A DNA stretch of 64,000 nt from Clostridium luticellarii (GCF_002995845.1 NZ_PVXP01000004.1:1-64000); one strand, 5' to 3'. Positions 36,733 to 46,367 are shown, counted from the first letter of the stretch. Numbers and translations are program-made. The notes: generated from the sequence alone by a model not told the origin.

Positions 36733-37728
36733 TTATCCCTGCGCTTGAACTGCAGTAACTGCCACTACATTTACTATGTCATCAAAACTGCATCCTCTTG
36801 ATAAATCGTTTATTGGCTTTGCAAATCCTTGAGATATAGGGCCTATAGCCTGAGCCTTGGCAAATCTCTGTACAAGTTTATATCCTATATTCCCTGCCTG
36901 AAGATCCGGGAAAACAAGTACATTGGCTTTTCCTGCTACATCACTGCCTGGAGCCTTTAAGCTTGCAACACTTTCCACTATAGATGCATCCAGCTGCAGC
37001 TCTCCATCTATTTTCAAATCAGGTCTTGCCTTCTGAGCTATCTTAGTGGCATTTACCACCTTATCTACCAAATCATGTTTTGCACTGCCCTTAGTGGAAA
37101 ATGACAACATGGCAACTTTAGGATCAATTCCACATAATTTTTTGGCAGTTTCGGCAGTACTTATTGCAATAGAAGCCAATTGATTTTCATCCGGCAATGG
37201 ATTTACCGCACAATCTGCAAACAGCAGCACACCTTTGTCACCATAATCACAATTTGGCACTTCCATTAAGAATGTACTGGAAACCACAGAAACTCCCGGT
37301 GCAGTTTTCACTATCTGAAGGCCGGGTCTTAAAAGATCTCCTGTAGTGTGTACTGCTCCTGAAACAAGTCCATCTACATCTCCCAGTTTAACCATCATCG
37401 TGGCAAAATATATGGGATCCCTTACAATTTTATCAGCTTTTTCAGGGGTAATTCCCTTCTTTTTTCTGAGTTCATAGAACTCATTGGCATAAGTTGAAAG
37501 TTTAGCTGAAGTCTGTGGATTCTCAATCTCAGCTCCATTTAAATTCACTCCCAATTTCGATGCTTTTTCTCTTATAATATTTTCATCACCTACCAAAACT
37601 ATATCTGCAATTTTATTGCTGATTATTTTTTCGCAGGCTTTAAGAGTTCTCTCTTCTTCACCTTCTGCCAACACAATTTTTTTCTTGTTTGATCTGGCCA
37701 AATTCCAGATTTGTTCCATTAATTTCAT
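36733..37728 (-). CDS. pta: phosphate acetyltransferase
   Basis: Interconverts acetyl-CoA and acetyl phosphate, feeding AckA. The 331 residues are the short single-domain form, without the N-terminal regulatory parts of the E. coli enzyme. Recognisable blocks are KKIVLAEGEEERTLKA, GAVHTTGDLLRPGLQIVKT and FPDLQAGNIGYKLVQRFA. The frame begins six codons earlier, but AAAGGAGAAATAAAC precedes the ATG at 37728. It is divergent from tmcAL, with a promoter in between. Confidence 0.97.
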   Translation of the reverse strand: MKLMEQIWNLARSNKKKIVLAEGEEERTLKACEKIISNKIADIVLVGDENIIREKASKLGVNLNGAEIENPQTSAKLSTYANEFYELRKKKGITPEKADKIVRDPIYFATMMVKLGDVDGLVSGAVHTTGDLLRPGLQIVKTAPGVSVVSSTFLMEVPNCDYGDKGVLLFADCAVNPLPDENQLASIAISTAETAKKLCGIDPKVAMLSFSTKGSAKHDLVDKVVNATKIAQKARPDLKIDGELQLDASIVESVASLKAPGSDVAGKANVLVFPDLQAGNIGYKLVQRFAKAQAIGPISQGFAKPINDLSRGCSFDDIVNVVAVTAVQAQG

Positions 37729-37772
37729 GTTTATTTCTCCTTTCAAAATTAGTATGGATTATACACACCTAT

Positions 37773-37802
37773 AATATAATCCTTTTTTACTGCATTTTTC
37801 AA
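37773..37802 (-). promoter_or_regulatory. sigma-A promoter of pta-ackA
   Basis: TTGAAA and TATATT are 18 bases apart on the minus strand, about 45 bases ahead of the pta start. On the plus strand the same gap carries an extended -10 (TTGGTATAAT, near 37844-37853) for tmcAL. Confidence 0.5.
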
Positions 37803-37900
37803 CATATATTCATGCAAAATTCAACTTAATGGATTATAATATATTGGTATAATGATTTATATCACTCAATTAATGATACTATAACAGAAAGGAAACTTCA

Positions 37901-39133
37901 ATGAATATAGCAGGAATAATAGCAGAATACAATCCATTTCACAATGGACACAGATACCATATTGAAAAAATGAAATCCATGACAGGATGCAGTGGAGTAA
38001 TCGCAGCTGTCAGTGGAAATTTTGTCCAAAGGGGAGCTCCATCTATCATAGACAAGTGGACCAAAACATACATGGCACTTCAAAATGGAGTGGATCTGGT
38101 TCTGGAAATTCCCGTACTCTACAGTTTATCTTCCGCAGAATTTTTTGCATTTGGCGCTGTAAGTCTTCTGGAAAATCTAGGTGTGGTAAAAAAACTGTGT
38201 TTTGGAAGTGAATGCGGCAATATTCAACTTTTAGAATCAATAGGCAGTATATTGTGTCAGGAGCCCTATGAATTTAAAATCAATTTAAAAAAGAATTTAT
38301 CTGAAGGTTTGTCCTATCCTCATGCCAGAAGCAATGCATTGATGGAATTTTTCCACCATAATGACAATTCTGAGTTCAAGGACTATGATCTGAGAAAAAT
38401 ACTGTCTTCTCCCAACAACATTCTAGCAATAGAATACTGTAAGAGCCTATTAAAACTGAAGAGCAGTATTATCCCTCTCTGTATAAAAAGAATTGGAAGT
38501 TCTTATAACAGCCTGGAAATGAAAAATAACTTTTCCAGTGCATCCTCTATCCGAAATTTTATAAAAAATGAAGGTAATTTTGATGATCTGGAAAATAATT
38601 TACCTCCCAGTGTATTTTCTATTTTAAAAAAATTACAGGATTCAGGATACAATTTCACTTTTGAGGATTCTCTGGTACCCTATTTGAAATATAAATACTT
38701 TTTCTATAAAGGAAATTTTAAATATCTTCCAGATGTGTCGGAAGGCATAGAAAACAGGATATTCGATGCAATAAAAAATAATTGCTCTTATAAGGATATT
38801 GTAGAGGCATCCAAGACAAAAAGATATGCCTACAGCAGGATAAGCAGAATATTATGTCAATTCTTTTTGGGATTTGAAAAATTGGATACAGGCAGTTTAA
38901 GAAAAAATCCATGTCCCTATGCCAGAGTACTGGGATTTAATAGTACAGGCAAAAAAATTCTCAGAGAAGTGAAAAAAAATTCCTCTCTTCCTATTTACAC
39001 AAAAATACCTCAAATAACAGACCAGATTCTGAAACTGGATATATCAGCTACCAGTGCCTACAGCCTTTTAAACAAAAATATACCTTTTAATCAGGATTAC
39101 ACTAAAAGCCCGATTATAATGGATAAAATTTAG
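37901..39133 (+). CDS. tmcAL: tRNA(Met) cytidine acetate ligase (TmcAL/YlbM)
   Basis: In Bacillus this enzyme makes N4-acetylcytidine at the wobble base of elongator tRNA(Met), using acetate and ATP. The nucleotidyltransferase N-terminus is GIIAEYNPFHNGHRYHIEKMK, with the HNGH motif near residue 16; SGNFVQRGAPSIIDKW and SAEFFAFGA follow. It has 410 residues. The RBS is GAAAGGAAACTTCA. It stands next to pta-ackA, whose product acetate is its substrate, although this may be chance. ylbJ lies downstream, as in Bacillus. Confidence 0.95.
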   Translation: MNIAGIIAEYNPFHNGHRYHIEKMKSMTGCSGVIAAVSGNFVQRGAPSIIDKWTKTYMALQNGVDLVLEIPVLYSLSSAEFFAFGAVSLLENLGVVKKLCFGSECGNIQLLESIGSILCQEPYEFKINLKKNLSEGLSYPHARSNALMEFFHHNDNSEFKDYDLRKILSSPNNILAIEYCKSLLKLKSSIIPLCIKRIGSSYNSLEMKNNFSSASSIRNFIKNEGNFDDLENNLPPSVFSILKKLQDSGYNFTFEDSLVPYLKYKYFFYKGNFKYLPDVSEGIENRIFDAIKNNCSYKDIVEASKTKRYAYSRISRILCQFFLGFEKLDTGSLRKNPCPYARVLGFNSTGKKILREVKKNSSLPIYTKIPQITDQILKLDISATSAYSLLNKNIPFNQDYTKSPIIMDKI

Positions 39134-39161
39134 AATAAGCATCCTACTTTATAAATATAAT
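39133..39161 (+). promoter_or_regulatory. possible sigma-E promoter of ylbJ
   Basis: GAATAAG, 14 bases, AATATAAT resembles the sigma-E pattern (KMATATT, 14-15 bases, CATAYAMT), with 5 of 7 and 7 of 8 matches. It begins at the tmcAL stop. It is weak, but the target gene is a known sigma-E type sporulation gene. Confidence 0.3.
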
Positions 39162-39204
39162 TTATTAAGATATGTATCTTAGGCAAAAGTTTTTAGAAAG
39201 TAGG
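39143..39204 (+). repeat. inverted repeat CCTACTTT / AAAGTAGG around the ylbJ leader
   Basis: Perfect 8-bp arms at 39143-39150 and 39197-39204, 46 bases apart. The right arm is the only Shine-Dalgarno-like run ahead of the ylbJ GTG. If a transcript starts upstream of the left arm the RBS could be sequestered; from the candidate sigma-E promoter it would not. Confidence 0.35.
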
Positions 39205-39214
39205 TAAACTACCA

Positions 39215-40381
39215 GTGATTGTTTTATTTTATGTTTTGATATTCATAATACTGCTTATTTTATGTTTTTCCATAAGGAATATAAACATCCTGATTACTAT
39301 AATATGTACTATTTTAATAGGGCAGATTATATTATCACCTAAAATATGTATAGATGGCGTGATAAGTGGTGCCATGTTGTTTTTCTATAAAGTATTTCCA
39401 TCTTTATTTTCATTTTTAGTGGTATCAAATATAATTTTATTCTACGATGGAGTATATATATATTCAAAGCTAATAGGGAGATTCTTATGCAAACCCCTGA
39501 GACTTCCAATTAACTGCAGCTTTGTACTCATAATAAGCATGCTGTGCGGATATCCTCTTGGTGCAAAATATGCCTGTGATCTACTGGAAAGAAGATTGAT
39601 AGATCTTCCCACTTGTGAAAGGCTCTTAAACATAGCTTCTAACGCCAGCCCTCTCTTTGTATTGGGATCCGTGGGCATATCCATGTTTAAAAACTCCACT
39701 CTTGGATACATACTGCTTCTGTCCAATTTGCTGTCATGCATAGCAATGGGCTTTTTGCTTAAGCCTGAGAAAATATATATAGATAACAGACCTGAAAAAA
39801 ATCATGTGTATAGTAATGAAAATATTGGAAAAGTAATAAAAAGCAGCATTGAAAATGCAATAAAAACTTGCATGTCCATAGGCGGATTTGTAATTATCTT
39901 CTCCGTGGTAAATAATATTTTAAAAAATAATTTTCTATTTAGTTCACTAATACAGTGGATTTCAAAATTCACTGCATTTCCCGGTGATATAATAGAGGGA
40001 TTCCTGCTTGGAATAATAGAGATGACAAATGGATGCAATCTGATATCCTCTTCCACTGCTTCACTTAATTTAAAAATCATTATTGTAAGCTTCCTCTTTA
40101 CCTTCAGTGGGGTTTCAATTATATCACAGGTTTACTCATTTACTTACAGGTTTAAAATATCCATGAAAAAATACATTCTGGGCAAAATCTTTCAGGGAAT
40201 CATATGTTCTATTTTAAGTTTTTCTATCTACAATGTATTCTTCAATAAATTATCAGCATCTGCCTTTTTACCTTATTATAAAATTGCAGGAGATTCAAGC
40301 AGTGTATTTTTACTCATTCTAGTTCTAATTATACTGCCCTGGCTGATATTTAGGACAGCAAAGCTATTTCATATCCCTTAA
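39215..40381 (+). CDS. ylbJ: sporulation integral membrane protein YlbJ
   Basis: Sporulation membrane protein of the mother cell, needed for spore cortex formation in Bacillus. The 388 residues carry about eight membrane segments. The conserved regions are VISGAMLFFYKVFPSLFSFLVVSNI, SMLCGYPLGAKYACDLLE, SNASPLFVLGSVG and GFLLGIIEMTNGCN. The start is GTG with a weak RBS (AAAGTAGG about 10 bases upstream); a later start is possible. It follows tmcAL (ylbM in Bacillus, also adjacent). The stop codons of ylbJ and the minus-strand coiled-coil gene overlap (convergent). Confidence 0.93.
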   Translation: MIVLFYVLIFIILLILCFSIRNINILITIICTILIGQIILSPKICIDGVISGAMLFFYKVFPSLFSFLVVSNIILFYDGVYIYSKLIGRFLCKPLRLPINCSFVLIISMLCGYPLGAKYACDLLERRLIDLPTCERLLNIASNASPLFVLGSVGISMFKNSTLGYILLLSNLLSCIAMGFLLKPEKIYIDNRPEKNHVYSNENIGKVIKSSIENAIKTCMSIGGFVIIFSVVNNILKNNFLFSSLIQWISKFTAFPGDIIEGFLLGIIEMTNGCNLISSSTASLNLKIIIVSFLFTFSGVSIISQVYSFTYRFKISMKKYILGKIFQGIICSILSFSIYNVFFNKLSASAFLPYYKIAGDSSSVFLLILVLIILPWLIFRTAKLFHIP

Positions 40382-40888
40382 TTCCTTTATATTGGCTCTT
40401 ATGGAACTGGATTTTAAGTCTATGTTTCCCTCTAAATCATTTAACATCTTCTGAAATTCCACTTTCAAATTCGTCAGGAACTCATTACTTTTATCTGTTA
40501 TTTCACTGTCCAGCTGACTCAACATTTCATCTGCATAATCCCTGGCTCCCAACCTTATAGCCTTTGCATTTTTTTGTGCAGATGAAATTATCTCCTGAGC
40601 TCTCATATTTGCCTCTTTTGTAATATCATGATTTTCTATCTGCCTCCTAAGCAAATTTAAATTTTCTTTCTTTATGTTGTCAGCCTCTTGTACAGCTTCA
40701 GTTAAAATTCTGTCTTTTTCATCCACTATCCACTGTGCCTTCTTAAGTTCGCCAGGAAGACAATTGACTATCTTATTCAATGTTTCTTCGATTTCCTTTT
40801 TATTTACCATGATTTTTCCCGTCATGGGAACTCTGGCAGAAGTACTCACAATTTCTTGAAGATACTCTAAAAGTTTAATAACATCCAT
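40364..40888 (-). CDS. coiled-coil protein of unknown function
   Basis: A 174-residue charged, mostly helical protein. The first 25 residues (MDVIKLLEYLQEIVSTSARVP) look like the N-terminus of DivIVA-like or division-associated proteins. The remainder is predicted coiled coil, with repeated Glu/Lys/Gln and a MRAQEIISSAQKNAKAIRLGARDYADEML segment recalling DivIVA or V-ATPase subunit E helices. No enzyme motif is seen. The frame opens earlier, but AGGGGGAAAATT precedes the ATG at 40888, ten bases past the coaD stop. It is last in recG-rsmD-coaD and ends 18 bases inside the end of the opposite ylbJ. Confidence 0.8.
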   Translation of the reverse strand: MDVIKLLEYLQEIVSTSARVPMTGKIMVNKKEIEETLNKIVNCLPGELKKAQWIVDEKDRILTEAVQEADNIKKENLNLLRRQIENHDITKEANMRAQEIISSAQKNAKAIRLGARDYADEMLSQLDSEITDKSNEFLTNLKVEFQKMLNDLEGNIDLKSSSIRANIKELRDMK

Positions 40889-40898
40889 AATTTTCCCC

Positions 40899-41402
40899 CT
40901 AAGGTTCATTAGAATTTTTATGTATTTCACTAACTTTTTGTGTAATATCAGGTATTATTTCTTCAGGAACCAATCCCTCAATACATCCTCCAAACATAGC
41001 AACCTGTTTTACTGAAGAAGAACTTAAAAATGAATTCATAGCACTGGCCATCATAAATACAGTTTCTATGTTGGGATCCAGCTTTTTATTCATAAGTGAC
41101 ATCTGAAATTCATATTCAAAATCAGATACAGCCCTAAGTCCCTTAACTATAACCTTAATATTTCTCTCTTTCATAAAGTCTATCAATAATCCACTGAAGC
41201 TTGCAACTTTCACATTAGGCATATTTTTCACAACTTTTTTAATTAGTTTAACCCTTTCATCTATGCTGAACAATCCTTTTTTTTCAGGATTAACCAGCAC
41301 CCCCACTATCAATTCATCAAATATTCTGGCCGATCTGTTTATTATATCCAAATGTCCATTTGTTATAGGATCAAAACTTCCCGGACATATTGCTATATTC
41401 AT
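40899..41402 (-). CDS. coaD: phosphopantetheine adenylyltransferase
   Basis: Fourth step of coenzyme A synthesis, forming dephospho-CoA. It has 167 residues. The N-terminus [16 protein letters not shown] contains the T/HxGH nucleotidyltransferase motif, and [22 protein letters not shown] and the ISSTxVR-equivalent [10 protein letters not shown] segment follow. It is 6 bases after rsmD, the usual pairing. Confidence 0.97.
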   Translation of the reverse strand: MNIAICPGSFDPITNGHLDIINRSARIFDELIVGVLVNPEKKGLFSIDERVKLIKKVVKNMPNVKVASFSGLLIDFMKERNIKVIVKGLRAVSDFEYEFQMSLMNKKLDPNIETVFMMASAMNSFLSSSSVKQVAMFGGCIEGLVPEEIIPDITQKVSEIHKNSNEP

Positions 41403-41408
41403 ACCAAA

Positions 41409-41969
41409 TTAATCCTCCTTGTATTTATAAAAGCATAGGGTGGTCTTTCCGTATTTCCTGTGCTCCGTCAAAACTATACTGTCAGTTCCCCCATATATTT
41501 TCTCACTGGTGTCAATTTTGGCAACTATGATCCCATCCGCAGACAGTAAATTTTTTCTTTCAATTATCTCCACTGCAGGTGGAATCATATTTTTTTTATA
41601 GGGAGGATCAACAAATATTACGTCAAATACCTCTTCTTTTATTCCCAATTCCTCAAGAGCTCTATAGGAATCCATATTTATAGTTCTGCATATAGAAGTA
41701 AATTTCAAATTTTCCACATTTTTTTTAAGATAACTAAATGTATCACTGTCTCTGTCAACTAAAAAGCATTTTTTAGCCCCCCTGCTCACGGCTTCAAGCC
41801 CAAGGCTACCTGTTCCAGCAAACACATCCAGTACAGCCGCACCAGGTACTTTTCTCTGAATTATGTCAAACATTGATTCCTTTACCCTATCCAAAGTAGG
41901 TCTTGTAGTATCATATCCATTGGGTGACAATAATTTTCTTCCTCTGGCAACGCCTGAAATTATCCTCAT
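41409..41969 (-). CDS. rsmD: 16S rRNA (guanine-966-N2)-methyltransferase
   Basis: Methylates G966 in the 30S P-site region. It has 186 residues. The SAM-binding motif is VLDVFAGTGSLGLEAVSRGA, and the catalytic motif is FVDPPYKK (DPPY). The N-terminus RIISGVARGRKLLSP and RPTLDRVKESMFDII are family marks. It is located between recG and coaD. Confidence 0.97.
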   Translation of the reverse strand: MRIISGVARGRKLLSPNGYDTTRPTLDRVKESMFDIIQRKVPGAAVLDVFAGTGSLGLEAVSRGAKKCFLVDRDSDTFSYLKKNVENLKFTSICRTINMDSYRALEELGIKEEVFDVIFVDPPYKKNMIPPAVEIIERKNLLSADGIIVAKIDTSEKIYGGTDSIVLTEHRKYGKTTLCFYKYKED

Positions 41970-42058
41970 AAATTTTCCTCCTATTTTTGTTTTATCCGAA
42001 CGCTAACATTTTAACATATATATTCCCATTATTCAAAATTCATCTTCAAGTTTTCCAG

Positions 42059-44095
42059 CTAGTTAAAACTTATGAATTTAGAAGTTCTTTTCAATTTTTT
42101 CTGTATCTCATCTTTAATTTTTATATCCTCTGAATCTTCGCTTTTGAGAAGTCTTCTAGCTTCCAGATTGGCTTTTTTGAATATATCTATATCCTCTACC
42201 AGATCCGATAGTACAAGCCCATCTTCACCATGCTGCCTAAAGCCAAATATTTCACCTGTTCCTCTGAGCTTCAAATCCTGTTCTGCAATGAAAAATCCAT
42301 TATTACTGCACTTCATTATCTCCATTCTCTTTCTTATTATATCATTTTTGATATCTGCAATTAAAATACAATAGGATTTATATTTTCCCCTTCCAACTCT
42401 TCCCCTGAGCTGATGAAGCTGTGCAAGTCCAAATCTTTCTGCATTTTCCACTATCATCAATGAGGCATTGGGAACATTTATCCCCACTTCTATAACCGTA
42501 GTAGACACCATGACCTTTATTTCTCCGTTTTTGAACCTATCCATCTTGCTTTCCTTATCTTTTGAGGACATTTTGCCGTACAGTATATCTATCTCCACAT
42601 TTTTAAAATATTTTTCTTTTAGCTCTTTAAAAATATCCTCCACCGAACTCAAGTCCAATTGATCATTTTCTTCCACCAGCGGACATACTACATATACCTG
42701 CCTTCCTTTCTTTATTTCATCCAGGGCAAATTTATACACATTTTCTCGGGCAGTTTTATCTCTATAGTAGGTATCTATTTTCTGTCTTCCAGGTGGAAGT
42801 TCATCTATGGTGGACACATCTAGATCCCCGTATAGATATAGGCTTAAAGTTCTTGGAATAGGTGTGGCTGTCATAACAAGGGTATCTGCATTTTCTCCTT
42901 TATTGGTAAGTTTACTTCTCTGTGTAACTCCAAATCTATGCTGTTCATCCGTAACCACCATGCCTATATTTTTAAATTTCACATCATCTTGAATCAAAGC
43001 ATGAGTTCCTATAAGTACATCTATTTTTCCCAACTCCAAATCCTGTTTTATCTTTTCTTTATCTTTGGCCCGGGTGCTTCCAGAGAGCAGCTCTACATTT
43101 ACCTGGAACTGTTCCAGAAGTTTTTGGGCCTCCATGTAGTGCTGTACTGCAAGTATCTCGGTGGGGGCCATTAGAACTGCCTGATAGCCATTTTTTACCA
43201 CATTAAAAATAGCTATTAGAGCTACTATGGTCTTTCCACTGCCTACGTCCCCCTGAAGCAGTCTATTCATAGGAAGCGGTTTTTTTTCATCCATCAGTAT
43301 CTCTCTTATGGATTTTTTTTGTGCCCCGGTGAGCTCATAGGGAAGTTCTGCCTTCAATTGTGTCAATTCAGGAGCAATTTTAAAAGCTATCCCTTTTTCA
43401 CCGTTAAGGCTGTATTTGAGCATCAATATTTTTAGAGAGTATGTAAACAGTTCTTGAAACTTAAGCCTTCTTTTCCCCTGCTTCAGTTCTTCCAGGCTGG
43501 AAGGATTATGTATTATCCTTACAGCTCTGTCAAGACTGCATAATTTATATTTATCAATTATCCACCCTGGCAAATTTTCTTCTATATTTATGTCTTCAAG
43601 TATTTCCGATATGAGTTTTATGAGGGTATTGTTGGTTATTCCAGATTTTAAAGGATATATGGGTATTATCTTATCTTCCTTTTTCCCCGTTTTACATCCA
43701 TTTACAATAACTGGATTCATCATAAAACTATTTCCTCTGAATTTCTGAACTTTTCCCATTATCCTGTAAATGCCATTTATTCTAAATTTATTTTTTATGT
43801 AGGGCTGATTGAACCACTTTCCCCTAAAATTACTCCCCTCACTCTCAAATACCACAGTGGAAATTATTTTCCCATTTTTAGTCCTTATATCCCTGCATAT
43901 GGCTTTAACCCTGCAGTCTATTATGATCTTTCCAGTTTGACCTCTACTTAAATTTTCACAATTGGAAATCACATCATAGTCTCTCGGAAAATACAAGAGC
44001 AAATCCAATATGCTAAATATACAGCATCTATTTAAATTTCTTGCAGTTACAGCTCCAACTCCCTTTATGGACTTTATATCATCATATACATTCAC
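42059..44095 (-). CDS. recG: ATP-dependent DNA helicase RecG
   Basis: Reverses stalled forks and migrates Holliday junctions. It has 678 residues. An N-terminal wedge OB-domain is followed by the helicase core: Walker A LLQGDVGSGKTIVALIA, VVTDEQHRFGVTQRS (DEQH), MTATPIPRTL and QLRGRVGRGKYKSYC. The C-terminal TRG-like motif includes RGTGEIFGFRQHG. The GTG start follows TAGGTGAAAATTT. It lies after the fakA terminator, so it needs its own promoter; the TATAAT near 44119-44124 has a poor -35. Confidence 0.97.
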   Translation of the reverse strand: MNVYDDIKSIKGVGAVTARNLNRCCIFSILDLLLYFPRDYDVISNCENLSRGQTGKIIIDCRVKAICRDIRTKNGKIISTVVFESEGSNFRGKWFNQPYIKNKFRINGIYRIMGKVQKFRGNSFMMNPVIVNGCKTGKKEDKIIPIYPLKSGITNNTLIKLISEILEDINIEENLPGWIIDKYKLCSLDRAVRIIHNPSSLEELKQGKRRLKFQELFTYSLKILMLKYSLNGEKGIAFKIAPELTQLKAELPYELTGAQKKSIREILMDEKKPLPMNRLLQGDVGSGKTIVALIAIFNVVKNGYQAVLMAPTEILAVQHYMEAQKLLEQFQVNVELLSGSTRAKDKEKIKQDLELGKIDVLIGTHALIQDDVKFKNIGMVVTDEQHRFGVTQRSKLTNKGENADTLVMTATPIPRTLSLYLYGDLDVSTIDELPPGRQKIDTYYRDKTARENVYKFALDEIKKGRQVYVVCPLVEENDQLDLSSVEDIFKELKEKYFKNVEIDILYGKMSSKDKESKMDRFKNGEIKVMVSTTVIEVGINVPNASLMIVENAERFGLAQLHQLRGRVGRGKYKSYCILIADIKNDIIRKRMEIMKCSNNGFFIAEQDLKLRGTGEIFGFRQHGEDGLVLSDLVEDIDIFKKANLEARRLLKSEDSEDIKIKDEIQKKLKRTSKFISFN

Positions 44096-44174
44096 AAATT
44101 TTCACCTACTTATTCACTTAAAATATTATACTATATTTCAGTAAATTAAAAATAAAGAGTTGATCCGCTTAAAT

Positions 44175-44198
44175 AAAAAAAGCCCACCGGCTTTTTTT
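44175..44198 (-). terminator. intrinsic terminator after fakA
   Basis: AAAAAAAGCC-ggtg-GGCTTTTTTT on the minus strand, with the stem starting at the fakA stop. It is a strong terminator and isolates recG from fakA. Confidence 0.9.
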
Positions 44199-45855
44199 AT
44201 TCAACAGATACTATAAAATAATAAAGAGGCTGCTTTCCACTATAGCACTGTATATCCATATCCTCATATTTCACTTCAAGTTTTTTCACAAACTCATTCA
44301 CTTCGTTCTCACTGCATCCCTCACCATAATATATGCTTATAAGTTCACTGTTTTCCCCTGTCATTTCATCTATTATATCACTACATACCTGAAACTTATC
44401 CCTTCCCACTTTTTCTATCTTGCCTTCAATAAGTCCAAGTATATCTCCCTGTTTTATATCTTTTTCATCCAACTCCGTATCTCTCACTGCATAAGTCACC
44501 ACGCCTGTGGTCACTGTAGCTATCGCTTCTTCCATGGCACTCACATTTTCATCCAATTCATAATCTGAATTAAATGCGGTTATTGCAGTAATCCCCTGAG
44601 GTATGGTCTTAGTTGGTATCACTTTAACCGTTTTATCCGAAAGCTCTGCTGCCTGATTAGCTGCCATAATTACATTCTTGTTGTTTGGAAGCACAAATAC
44701 ATTTTCCGAATTCAGCTTGTTTATGCAATTCAATATATCTTCAGTACTGGGATTCATGGTCTGCCCGCCTTCTATAACATAATCCACTCCCAGATCCTTA
44801 AATATACTATTAATCCCATCTCCTATGGATACTGAGATAAAAGCATATTTTTTAGGCTCAGTCTCCTGTGCCAATTCCTTTTCCCCATGATTTTCTTCCA
44901 CGGAAGAATCTTCTTTAAAATCATCTATATTTAAAATATGTCTGTGCTGTTCTCTCATGTTATCTATTTTTATCTTGGACATCTCACCCAATTTGACTGC
45001 CTGGGACAAAACCCATCCTGGATCATTGGTATGAATATGAACTTTTATTATGTCCTCATCTTTAACTACTACCATGGAATCTCCAATATTCTGCAGTTTC
45101 TTTCTGAAATCCTCTATATCAGATGTTTGAGAATGAATGAGGAATTCAGTACAGTATCCATATTTTATATTTTGTTCTCCCAGGTTTTTAGCTGCAGATT
45201 GCATTTTGGCACCGCTGGCTTCTTTTAAACGCACATTTTCCATATGATTCTTCAAAGCCTCATACATTCCCTGAAGTATGACAAGAAGCCCCATGCCTCC
45301 GGCATCTACCACTTTTGCCTTTTTCAAGACAGGAAGCATATCAGGAGTTTTATCAAGTACGCTCTTGCTGTAATCACATACTCCCTCCATAAGCTCAGCT
45401 ATATCCTTCTTATCGGATTTTACAGCACTTTCACTGGCTGCTCTTATAATAGTCAATATGGTTCCCTCCGTAGGACGCATAACTGCCTTATAGGCAAATC
45501 TTGCTCCCTCCGCCAGGCCATTTGCAAATTCCAGTGAATCCACATTTTTTTTGCCCTCAATGCCTTTAGCTATACCTCTGAATATCTGTGAAAGTATAAC
45601 TCCGGAGTTTCCTCTAGCTCCCATAAGTGCACCTTTGGCCATTTGCCTGCCTATTATCTCTATGGATTTTTCATCTAAGCTGGCTACCTCCAAAACTGCA
45701 TTCCTGAGGGTCATAGACATATTAGTCCCTGTATCTCCATCAGGTACCGGGAATACATTCAATGAATTTACAAAATCCTTCTGCTCCTCCAGTCTATTGC
45801 TGGCATTCACAACCATATTGTAAAAAATCTTCCCGTCTATATTTAAGTATCCCAT
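44197..45855 (-). CDS. fakA: fatty acid kinase catalytic subunit FakA (YloV, DAK family)
   Basis: Phosphorylates exogenous fatty acids carried by a FakB (DegV family) protein. It has 552 residues. The N-terminal DhaL-type kinase domain starts near residue 9 with a long helix, and NVFPVPDGDTGTNMSMTL gives the metal-binding aspartates. RGNSGVILSQIFRGIA and DAGGMGLL follow. The C-terminal part (about 310-552) is the FakA-specific fold. No FakB-type DegV gene is in the window. It follows yloU by 17 bases, as in Bacillus yloU-yloV. Confidence 0.94.
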   Translation of the reverse strand: MGYLNIDGKIFYNMVVNASNRLEEQKDFVNSLNVFPVPDGDTGTNMSMTLRNAVLEVASLDEKSIEIIGRQMAKGALMGARGNSGVILSQIFRGIAKGIEGKKNVDSLEFANGLAEGARFAYKAVMRPTEGTILTIIRAASESAVKSDKKDIAELMEGVCDYSKSVLDKTPDMLPVLKKAKVVDAGGMGLLVILQGMYEALKNHMENVRLKEASGAKMQSAAKNLGEQNIKYGYCTEFLIHSQTSDIEDFRKKLQNIGDSMVVVKDEDIIKVHIHTNDPGWVLSQAVKLGEMSKIKIDNMREQHRHILNIDDFKEDSSVEENHGEKELAQETEPKKYAFISVSIGDGINSIFKDLGVDYVIEGGQTMNPSTEDILNCINKLNSENVFVLPNNKNVIMAANQAAELSDKTVKVIPTKTIPQGITAITAFNSDYELDENVSAMEEAIATVTTGVVTYAVRDTELDEKDIKQGDILGLIEGKIEKVGRDKFQVCSDIIDEMTGENSELISIYYGEGCSENEVNEFVKKLEVKYEDMDIQCYSGKQPLYYFIVSVE

Positions 45856-45872
45856 TTTTACAAATTACCTCC

Positions 45873-46223
45873 CTAGACTCTAACACCTTGAACATTTACT
45901 GTTATAGCTGAAACTTTGAGCCCCGTGTAGTTTTCTATATTATATTTTATCTTTTGTATTATATTATTGGCGATTACAGATATTTTTGTTCCATATTCCA
46001 CAATTATATGCAGTTCTATAATCAATTCATTGTTTTTGGAACGAATTTTTACTCCCTTACTTAAATTTTCACTTTTTATCAACTTCCAAAAGCCATCTTT
46101 AGCACTTTTAGACGCCATGCCTACTACACCATAACATTCCATAGTAGACAGCCCAGCTATATTAGCAACTACTTCTTCCGAATAATCTATATATCCATTT
46201 TCCTGAACAATACTACCTATCAT
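45873..46223 (-). CDS. yloU: Asp23/YloU family envelope stress protein
   Basis: A small cytosolic Asp23/Gls24-family protein, in other Firmicutes linked to envelope stress. It has 116 residues. It begins IVQENGYIDYSEEVVANIAGLSTMECYGVVGM, the family core, and ends with the conserved KVSAITVNVQGVRV. It is transcribed divergently from rpmB, exactly as in Bacillus, and upstream of fakA in the same operon. The RBS is GAGGAGGTTTTTGT. Confidence 0.95.
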   Translation of the reverse strand: MIGSIVQENGYIDYSEEVVANIAGLSTMECYGVVGMASKSAKDGFWKLIKSENLSKGVKIRSKNNELIIELHIIVEYGTKISVIANNIIQKIKYNIENYTGLKVSAITVNVQGVRV

Positions 46224-46254
46224 ACAAAAACCTCCTCACTCAATATCATACTCT

Positions 46255-46284
46255 ATAATACCATAAATATATTTTATTATTCAA
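46255..46284 (-). promoter_or_regulatory. sigma-A promoter of yloU-fakA
   Basis: TTGAAT and TATTAT are 18 bases apart on the minus strand, with TG before the -10. It starts about 30 bases ahead of the yloU ATG. Confidence 0.65.
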
Positions 46285-46367
46285 GCTGAATACAATATTT
46301 TTCCAAATTCCTCCACGATTCAAAGTTAAAAGTTGCTGTCATCTGTACTTCGAAATTTAACTTAGCC

